This document shows, piece after piece, positions 58,100 to 64,000 of a stretch of 64,000 nucleotides of DNA (positions are counted from its first letter, which is position 1; the number at the start of each line of letters is the position of its first letter). The translations under genes were made by a program, and so were the position numbers. Source of the DNA: Microbacterium sp. ET2 (GTDB lineage: Bacteria > Actinomycetota > Actinomycetes > Actinomycetales > Microbacteriaceae); contig NZ_CP128170.1 of NCBI RefSeq assembly GCF_030347395.1, positions 2,790,001 through 2,854,000 on the forward strand. The letters are read 5' to 3'. The notes beneath the pieces were generated by a model, which ran no database searches, was not told the DNA's origin, and saw only the letters and a program-made list of their open reading frames with translations.

Positions 58100-60049
58100 T
58101 CACACCAGCAGCTGGTGGCGGGCGAGGTCGCGGTAGAGCGGCGTCGTCTCCACCAGCTCTCCGTGGGTGCCCTGACCGACCACGCGGCCGTGATCGAGCA
58201 CCACGATGAGGTCGCTGTCGACCACGGTAGACAGCCTGTGGGCGATGACGATGAGGGTGCGGCCGGCAGCGACCGCGTCGATCGCGTCGCGCATGCGCTG
58301 TTCGTTCAGTCCATCGAGCGAGGAGGTGGATTCGTCCAGCAGCAGGATGGGCGGCGCGGCCAGCAGGGCCCGGGCGATCGCGAGGCGCTGACGTTCGCCT
58401 CCGGAGAGCATGACGCCGCTCTCGCCGACCGGGGCTTCCAGGCCCAGGGGGCTCCGCTCGAGAACCTCCCCCAGGTTCACCGCCCGCAGCACCCGCTCGC
58501 ACTCGATGTCGGAGGCATCGGGGGCTGCCAGTCGCAGGTTCTCGGCGATCGTTCCCGCCAGGGTCGGGGCGTCCTGCTCCACGTACCCGAGCTGAGCGCG
58601 CAGCGCGCCCCGGTCCAGAGCCCGGACGTCCTGTCCGTCGAGCAGGATCGCGCCACCGGTCGGGTCGTAGAAACGCTCGATGAGGGCGAGTGTCGTGCTC
58701 TTCCCGGCTCCCGATGGTCCGACCAGGGCGACCCGCGCGCCACGCGGCACGCGGAACGACACTCCGCGCAGGACTTCGCCGTCGGGAGCCCCCCGCATCG
58801 ACGCCGCGGCCGCGGCATCCGTCGTCTGTTCTGCGCCGACCTCGATGGCGCTCGTGCCGACATGCGCGGACTCGAGAAGAGCCTTGGCCTCCTGCTCGGC
58901 GCTCCGCCGGGCCGCGATGACGTTCTCGGGGTACGAGAAGCGCACGTCGATGAACTCGATCGCCGCCGGCTTCGCTGTGTCGGCAGCGGACGGGGACGGG
59001 GAGGAGGCGGGGAGGGTCGCCGCGATGCGGGCGTCGTCGGCGGTCTCGGTGGGAAGGTCGAGCACTTCCTGGATGCGCCCCAGCGCGCCCAGCGCCTGGT
59101 TCACCGAGGTGATGGCGCCGAAGAACGTCGCCAAGGGGCCGACGAGAAGGAAAAGGAAGATGACGAAGGTCACCAGGCTCGCCACCGAGATCGCGCCCGA
59201 GGCCACGCGGAACCCGCCGAGCCCGAGGACGACGAGCAGCGACACCTGGAGGGCGATCCCCGCGACCGGCACCACGAGCGCCGAGACCTTCGCGATGCGG
59301 ACGCCCACGTGGTACACCTCGGTCGCGACGCCGGTGATGGTCTCGGTCTCGCGTTCGGTGGCCCCGGCGGCGCGCACTGTGCGGATCGAGCCGATCGCCC
59401 GCTCGACGCCCGAGGCGAGTTCGCCCACCTTCTCCTGCTGCGCCTGGGTGGCCCGGCGGATCCGGCCGCTGAGGATGACGACGGCCGCGACCGAGACGCC
59501 GAGCACGAGGACGATGGCGCCGAGGAGGGCGGGATCGATGATGGCCATGCCGATCACCGCTCCGACGAAGATCAGCGAGTTGCCGACGGCGTCGGCGAGC
59601 CCCTGCGTGAGCACGGCGTACAACAGGGTGGTGTCGGTGCCGACCCGTGAGACGAGATCACCCGTGCGCCGCGAGTCGAACTCGCTGATCGGGAGGCGGA
59701 GGATGCGCGAGACGAGCTTCCGGCGACTGGAGTACACCACCGCTGTTCCGGTGCGCTGGAGCAGGTAGTGCTGATAACCCCCGATGAGCGAGGCGGCGAC
59801 GACGAGGGCCACGATGCCCCACACGAGCAGGCCGAGGGTCTCACCGGCCTGCACCCGCTCGATCACCTGACCGACCAGCACCGGCTGCCCGAGTGTCGCC
59901 ACCGCGCCGATGACGCTGAGGATCGCCACGACCACCAGTACGCCCTTGTGTTCGAGGAGGAAGGGGATCAGTTGCTTCAGGCTGGCGCGGGGACCCTCCG
60001 GGGCCGCGCCGCGGCGGCCGCGGCGAGAGGGGCGGGTGCGATCTGACAT
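58100..60049 (-). CDS. ABC exporter (membrane-ATPase fusion) with extra segment in the ATPase domain
   Basis: A 649-residue half-transporter: six-helix exporter domain (about 25-325) and ATPase domain with Walker A GPSGAGKST, Q-loop YVEQDAPTL, signature LSGGERQRLAIARALL, Walker B LLLDESTSSLD and H-loop HRLST. All key residues are canonical, so it can homodimerise. An extra about 48 residues (374-421), acidic and Ala-rich, separate the A-loop Tyr373 (FSYP) from VLRGVSF. The substrate is unknown. It converges with pckG at 7 bases and is divergent from an ABC-2 operon. Confidence 0.9.
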   Translation of the reverse strand: MSDRTRPSRRGRRGAAPEGPRASLKQLIPFLLEHKGVLVVVAILSVIGAVATLGQPVLVGQVIERVQAGETLGLLVWGIVALVVAASLIGGYQHYLLQRTGTAVVYSSRRKLVSRILRLPISEFDSRRTGDLVSRVGTDTTLLYAVLTQGLADAVGNSLIFVGAVIGMAIIDPALLGAIVLVLGVSVAAVVILSGRIRRATQAQQEKVGELASGVERAIGSIRTVRAAGATERETETITGVATEVYHVGVRIAKVSALVVPVAGIALQVSLLVVLGLGGFRVASGAISVASLVTFVIFLFLLVGPLATFFGAITSVNQALGALGRIQEVLDLPTETADDARIAATLPASSPSPSAADTAKPAAIEFIDVRFSYPENVIAARRSAEQEAKALLESAHVGTSAIEVGAEQTTDAAAAASMRGAPDGEVLRGVSFRVPRGARVALVGPSGAGKSTTLALIERFYDPTGGAILLDGQDVRALDRGALRAQLGYVEQDAPTLAGTIAENLRLAAPDASDIECERVLRAVNLGEVLERSPLGLEAPVGESGVMLSGGERQRLAIARALLAAPPILLLDESTSSLDGLNEQRMRDAIDAVAAGRTLIVIAHRLSTVVDSDLIVVLDHGRVVGQGTHGELVETTPLYRDLARHQLLV

Positions 60050-60149
60050 GGGGATGCTCCGAGATGAGGGTCAGCTACGACCGTACTTCGTGTCAGCGGT
60101 CTGTTCGCCCCTGCCGAACGCGACTGTGGCCGTTGCGCGGCCGTTCGTT

Positions 60150-60196
60150 CGTCGCAGATGTACGCCACAGGGTGCCTACGGCGTACATCTGCGACG
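60150..60196. repeat. 17-bp perfect palindrome between divergent genes
   Basis: CGTCGCAGATGTACGCC (60150-60166) and GGCGTACATCTGCGACG (60180-60196) are exact inverted copies with a 13-base loop, in the 248-base gap between divergently transcribed ABC genes. It cannot be a normal terminator for either. Arm start CGTCGCAG matches repeats near 10879 and 43506. Confidence 0.7.
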
Positions 60197-60297
60197 GATG
60201 AACAGTGGGAGGGGGTGGAGGGGACAGACAGACGGATGCCGCGGAGCGGCCGGTCGCTGGGCGCACCCGTGTCGGAGGTCGCCGGTAGTGTGGTCCG

Positions 60298-61239
60298 GTG
60301 CCAAAGCCCGTGATCCGCGCCGAGAACCTCGTGAAGACGTATTCGTCGAAGGGGAAGCCCGACTTCGTCGCCGTCGACGGGTTGTCGTTCGAGGTCGCCC
60401 CGGGCGAGTCGTTCGGGCTCCTCGGCCCGAACGGCGCGGGCAAGTCGACGACGATGAAGATGGTCGGTGCGGTCTCGACCCGCACCCGCGGTGAGCTCAG
60501 CATCCTCGGTCTGGACCCCGACCGCTACGGGCCGGAGATCCGCTCGCGTCTGGGCGTCGTTCCGCAGCAGGACAACCTCGACGGTGAGCTGAACGCCCGC
60601 GAGAACCTCTACATCTACGGCCGCTACTTCGGGCTGCCCGGCAAGGTCTGCCACGAGAAGGCCGGTGAGCTGCTGGCCTTCGCCCAGCTCCAAGACAAGG
60701 CCAAGAGCAAGGTCGAGCAGCTCTCGGGCGGCATGAAGCGGCGCCTCACGATCGCGCGCGGGCTCATCAACGATCCCCGGATCCTGCTGCTCGACGAGCC
60801 GACGACGGGACTGGACCCCCAGGCGCGGCACGTGCTGTGGGACCGGCTGTTCCGCCTGAAGGAGCGGGGCACGACGCTGGTTCTCACCACGCACTACATG
60901 GACGAGGCGGAGCAGCTCTGCGACCGGCTCATCGTGGTGGACAAGGGACGGATCATGGCCGAGGGGACGCCTGCTTCCCTCATCCGCGAGCACTCCAGCC
61001 GCGAGGTCCTCGAAGTGCGCTTCGGCTCGGATCGCAACGAGCAGGTCGCGCCGCAGCTGCAGGGTCTCGGCGACAGCGTCGAGGTCCTCCCCGACCGCAT
61101 CCTCATCTACACCGACAACGGCGAACGCGCGCTCGAACGCGTCACCCAGCTCGGATTCGAGCCGATCACGTCGCTCGTCCGCCGCTCCAGCCTCGAGGAC
61201 GTCTTCCTGCGCCTGACCGGACGGTCGCTGATCGAATGA
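60298..61239 (+). CDS. ABC-2-type transporter ATPase (DrrA/NodI-like)
   Basis: A 313-residue ATPase: Walker A GPNGAGKST, Q-loop GVVPQQDNL, signature LSGGMKRRLTIARGL, Walker B ILLLDEPTTGLD, H-loop TTHYMDEAEQLC. A C-terminal regulatory domain follows (about 235-313). The LSGGMKRR signature matches the NodI/DrrA group of ABC-2 exporters for lipids, polysaccharides or drugs. The start is GTG. It overlaps the first permease by 4 bases. Confidence 0.94.
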   Translation: MPKPVIRAENLVKTYSSKGKPDFVAVDGLSFEVAPGESFGLLGPNGAGKSTTMKMVGAVSTRTRGELSILGLDPDRYGPEIRSRLGVVPQQDNLDGELNARENLYIYGRYFGLPGKVCHEKAGELLAFAQLQDKAKSKVEQLSGGMKRRLTIARGLINDPRILLLDEPTTGLDPQARHVLWDRLFRLKERGTTLVLTTHYMDEAEQLCDRLIVVDKGRIMAEGTPASLIREHSSREVLEVRFGSDRNEQVAPQLQGLGDSVEVLPDRILIYTDNGERALERVTQLGFEPITSLVRRSSLEDVFLRLTGRSLIE

Positions 61240-62114
61240 GCGCGGACCCAATGAGCGGTCCGGCGACGGCGAAGATCCCGCAGCCGAGCCTGGACGAGCT
61301 GCGCGCCGAGGCGATGGCGTGGGGACGCAAGCCCCGCGCCTACGGCTCGTGGTACGTGACCGAGCACATGGTGCGCGCGATGCGCGCCTACGGCTGGACC
61401 ATCGTCGTCGGCGCGCTCGGACAGCCGGTCGTGTACCTGCTCGGCCTCGGACTCGGGCTGGCAGCGCTGATAGACCAGGACGTCGTCGACGGCGGCGTCT
61501 CCGTCCCGTACGTCGTCTTCGTCGCCCCCGCCCTGCTCATGACCGCCACGATCGCGGTGGCGAGTGAGGAATTCACGTATCCGGTGATGGCGGGTTTCAA
61601 GTGGCGGCGCTACTTCTACGGCTTCAACGCCTCGGCGCTGTCATCTCCGCAGATCGCGCACGGCGTCATCCTGGGCGCCACCGCCCGCATGATCGTGGTC
61701 GCGGTGGCCTACTACCTGTTCCTCGTCCTCTTCCAGGCGATCCCCGATCCCGAGACCGGGTGGATCTCGATCTTCATCTCGATCCTCGCGGGCTTGGCCT
61801 TCGGCGTGCCGATCATGGCCTACGCCGGGCGGGTCGAAGAGGACAAAGGGCAGTTCGCCCTCGTCCAGCGGTTCATCTTCATGCCGATGTTCCTCTTCTC
61901 GGGCACCTTCTATCCGCTGTCGACGCTCGGCTGGCTGCAGGTGATCGGCTGGATCTCCCCGCTCTGGCACGCCACAGAGCTCGGCCGCCTCGTCACCTAC
62001 GGTCGGCCCGAGAGCCTGCTCATGATCGGTGTGCACATCCTGTACCTCCTCGTCCTCACCGTCGGCGCCGCCTTCCTCGCGCGCCGGATCTTCGTGCGGA
62101 GGCTCGCGAAATGA
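61236..62114 (+). CDS. ABC-2-type transporter permease (NodJ/DrrB-like) 1
   Basis: A 292-residue membrane subunit with about six hydrophobic segments and an N-terminal polar tail of about 50 residues. Typical ABC-2 stretches are VVYLLGLGLGLAALI and FSGTFYPLSTLGWLQVIGWI. Start and stop overlap both neighbours by 4 bases. It pairs with the next gene, giving a heteromeric channel energised by the upstream ATPase. Confidence 0.9.
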   Translation: MSADPMSGPATAKIPQPSLDELRAEAMAWGRKPRAYGSWYVTEHMVRAMRAYGWTIVVGALGQPVVYLLGLGLGLAALIDQDVVDGGVSVPYVVFVAPALLMTATIAVASEEFTYPVMAGFKWRRYFYGFNASALSSPQIAHGVILGATARMIVVAVAYYLFLVLFQAIPDPETGWISIFISILAGLAFGVPIMAYAGRVEEDKGQFALVQRFIFMPMFLFSGTFYPLSTLGWLQVIGWISPLWHATELGRLVTYGRPESLLMIGVHILYLLVLTVGAAFLARRIFVRRLAK

Positions 62115-62932
62115 CCGCCACCGTCATCGAGCCTCAGACCCGCTCCGGCGGTGTGCGGTCGCTGTGGGCCGGAAACCCGCAGGCCGTCGTGCAGCGGGGG
62201 CTCATCGCGGCCCGCTCCTCGAACTGGATCGTCGTGCTGTCGGGATTCTTCGAGCCGGTCTTCTATCTGCTGTCGATGGGCGTGGGGCTCGGCGCGCTGA
62301 TCGGCAACGTGACGACGGCCTCCGGAATGGAGGTGCCGTACGCCGCCTTCATCGCGCCCGCGCTTCTGGCCGTCTCGGCGATGAACGGCGCCGTGTACGA
62401 CTCCACCTGGAACGTCTTCTTCAAGCTCAACTACGGCAAGCTCTACGAGGGGATGCTCGCGACCTCGCTCGGACCCCTCGACGTCGCCCTCGGAGAGATC
62501 CTCTACGCACTGCTGCGCGGGCTCGTCTACGCGAGCGGATTCATGGTGATCATGCAGTTCGCCGGCTTGAACCTGTCATGGACCGCGATTCTCGCCCTCC
62601 CTGCCGTTCTCCTCATCGCGTTCGGCTTCGCCAGCCTGGGCATGGCGATCACGAGCTACATGAAGGCGTTCCAGCACATGGACTGGATCAACTTCGTGAT
62701 GCTGCCGATGTTCCTCTTCTCCGCGACCTTCTACCCGCTGAGCGTGTACCCCGACTGGGTGGTCCCGATCATCCAGGCGCTTCCGCTCTGGCACGGCGTG
62801 GAGCTCATCCGCGGCCTCACCCTCGGCGATCTGGACGTGGGCATGCTCTGGCACGTGCTCTACTTCGTGGTGATGATCACCGCCGGGCTCATCTTCACCA
62901 CGAAGCGGCTGCGCGCGCTCTTCCTCGATTGA
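62111..62932 (+). CDS. ABC-2-type transporter permease (NodJ/DrrB-like) 2
   Basis: A 273-residue membrane subunit homologous to the preceding one: EPVFYLLSMGVGLGALIG and FSATFYPLSVYPDWVVPIIQ correspond to equivalent parts of the first permease, so the two likely arose by duplication. The ATG overlaps the upstream stop. It ends 9 bases from the convergent MHS transporter gene. Confidence 0.9.
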   Translation: MTATVIEPQTRSGGVRSLWAGNPQAVVQRGLIAARSSNWIVVLSGFFEPVFYLLSMGVGLGALIGNVTTASGMEVPYAAFIAPALLAVSAMNGAVYDSTWNVFFKLNYGKLYEGMLATSLGPLDVALGEILYALLRGLVYASGFMVIMQFAGLNLSWTAILALPAVLLIAFGFASLGMAITSYMKAFQHMDWINFVMLPMFLFSATFYPLSVYPDWVVPIIQALPLWHGVELIRGLTLGDLDVGMLWHVLYFVVMITAGLIFTTKRLRALFLD

Positions 62933-62941
62933 GCGTCTGCG

Positions 62942-64000
62942 TCAGAGCGAACCTGTCGCCCCGACCCCCAGGTCCTCGTCGTAGTCGACGTTCTTCGTCT
63001 CGGGCGCGAGTGCGAGCGCGATGAAGGTCAGCACCCCCATCGCCGACAGGTAGACGCCGACGAGCCACGGGTTGCCGTCTCCGAGCTGCCACAGCGCCAC
63101 CGCGATGATCGGTGCGACAGCGGCACCGAGGATCGACGACACGTTGTAGGCGATCGCCGAGCCCGAGTACCGCACATTCGTCGGGAACAGCTCGGGAAGC
63201 ACGGCTCCCATCGGTCCGAAACTCCACCCCATGAGCACGAACCCGAAGATGAGGAACGCCTGCGTGAGCGCACCGGTGAACAGGGGATCGGCCGCGGGGA
63301 GCAGGAAGATCGAGAACGACAGCCCGAAGACGACGATGAGCGCCGTGACCCACATCAGCAGCGTGCGACGGCCGATCGCGTCGGCGATCGGTCCCGACAG
63401 CAGCGTGAAGATGCCGAAGAACACCACGCCGATGATCTGCATGATGACGAAGTCGGTGTAGCCGAAACCGAGGCCCGGATAGAACTGCGCGGCGAATGCG
63501 GCCTCGTCGAAGGCTCGGCCCGACGACTCAGCGGCGGCCCGAGCGGCGGCGCTCGCGGTCTCGAGGTCGGCGGGCTTCGTGCCGTACGACAGCGTGAACT
63601 GCGTCATGAGGTAGAACAGCACGTACGTCGCCAGCATGATGAATGTGCCGAGGATCGCCTGACGCCAATGCCGGCGCAGGACGGTGCCGACGGGGAAGCG
63701 CCGGATGACGCCCTTCTGCTCGGCTTTGACGAAGGTGCTCGATTCCACCAGCCGCAGGCGCACCCACAGGCCGATGACCACCATCACCGCCGAGAACAGG
63801 AACGGCACGCGCCATCCCCATGCCAGGAAGGCGTCGGAGCGCAGGGCCGGGTCCTCGGGGTGGGGGAGGAGGAAGTAGATCGTCAGGAACAGCGAGTTGG
63901 CGATGATGAAGCCGAGCGGTGCGCCAAGCTGCGGGAACGTGCCGTACCAGGCGCGCTTTCCCGTCGGCGCGTTCTCGGTCGCCACCAGCGCCGCGCCCGA
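62942..64000 (-). CDS. MHS-family (MFS) metabolite:proton symporter, truncated by window end
   Basis: The C-terminal 353 residues of a major-facilitator transporter of the metabolite:H+ symporter group (ShiA/ProP/PcaT-like). About nine hydrophobic segments remain, with LSGPIADAIGRRTLLM and FPTNVRYSGSAIAYN, the conserved MHS loop. The open frame continues past base 64000, so the N-terminal part (probably three helices) lies outside. Substrate unknown, possibly a dicarboxylate, aromatic acid or osmolyte. Confidence 0.88.
   Translation of the reverse strand, partial: SGAALVATENAPTGKRAWYGTFPQLGAPLGFIIANSLFLTIYFLLPHPEDPALRSDAFLAWGWRVPFLFSAVMVVIGLWVRLRLVESSTFVKAEQKGVIRRFPVGTVLRRHWRQAILGTFIMLATYVLFYLMTQFTLSYGTKPADLETASAAARAAAESSGRAFDEAAFAAQFYPGLGFGYTDFVIMQIIGVVFFGIFTLLSGPIADAIGRRTLLMWVTALIVVFGLSFSIFLLPAADPLFTGALTQAFLIFGFVLMGWSFGPMGAVLPELFPTNVRYSGSAIAYNVSSILGAAVAPIIAVALWQLGDGNPWLVGVYLSAMGVLTFIALALAPETKNVDYDEDLGVGATGSL

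Overview
The window is very G+C-rich, densely coded DNA of actinobacterial type. Gene starts are often GTG or TTG, and many neighbouring genes overlap by 4 bases (ATGA or GTGA). The order sucD - small genes - PerM-like membrane protein - purN - purH is the one known from Mycobacterium tuberculosis (Rv0952 to Rv0957). Gene content (monomeric NADP isocitrate dehydrogenase, GTP-type PEP carboxykinase, deazaflavin-type reductase, DasABC-like amino-sugar uptake) fits a soil or environmental member of the Microbacteriaceae, most likely Microbacterium or a close relative. The genus is an inference. I saw no tRNA, rRNA, insertion sequence, prophage or CRISPR array.

Layout. 1-8.9 kb: TCA-cycle end (sucD), a deazaflavin-type reductase, a lipoprotein polysaccharide deacetylase, an NCS2 purine permease, PerM-like protein, purN and purH. 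9-10.8 kb: a deleted GNAT remnant and a flavin disulfide-oxidoreductase-like enzyme. 11-18.3 kb: a LacI-controlled carbohydrate operon (binding protein, two permeases, GH130 enzyme, secreted protein with a 3' frameshift). 18.6-20.7 kb: alkylation repair (Ada/AlkA-type protein and ogt). 20.7-24.7 kb: promoter, 18-codon leader ORF, terminator-like hairpin and a heterodimeric ABC exporter. 24.8-30.8 kb: GNAT, icd behind a 30-bp palindrome, CE7 esterase, L,D-transpeptidase and a lipoprotein. 30.9-41 kb: an amino-sugar block (ROK repressor, ABC importer, ROK kinase, nagB, GH20 hexosaminidase) interrupted by a Nudix/FAD-oxidase/YrdB operon on the other strand. 41-43.5 kb: a ZTP riboswitch ahead of glyA and folD. 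43.7-49.1 kb: two small unknown proteins, a polar amino-acid ABC importer, a membrane protein, a transglutaminase-like protein and an enoyl-CoA hydratase family protein. 49.1-53.5 kb: IclR regulator diverging from a 3-hydroxybenzoate 4-monooxygenase-like flavoprotein and a succinate-semialdehyde dehydrogenase. 53.6-58.1 kb: AlkZ-like protein, a frameshifted XRE-IrrE/RamB-like regulator and pckG. 58.1-64 kb: an ABC exporter, a three-gene ABC-2 system and a truncated MHS-family transporter.

The genes group into sugar catabolism with local repressors, one-carbon/purine metabolism and gluconeogenesis or anaplerosis. The best candidate for something new is the leader ORF plus hairpin ahead of the heterodimeric ABC exporter, which resembles the ribosome-sensing attenuator of Bacillus bmrBCD. 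Two other unusual features stand out. One is a set of intergenic perfect palindromes with unrelated arms, some between divergent genes where they cannot be terminators. The other is several likely single-base frameshifts (purN, the secreted glycosidase-like gene, the AlkA-type gene, the RamB-like regulator), which should be tested as assembly errors before any biology is built on them.
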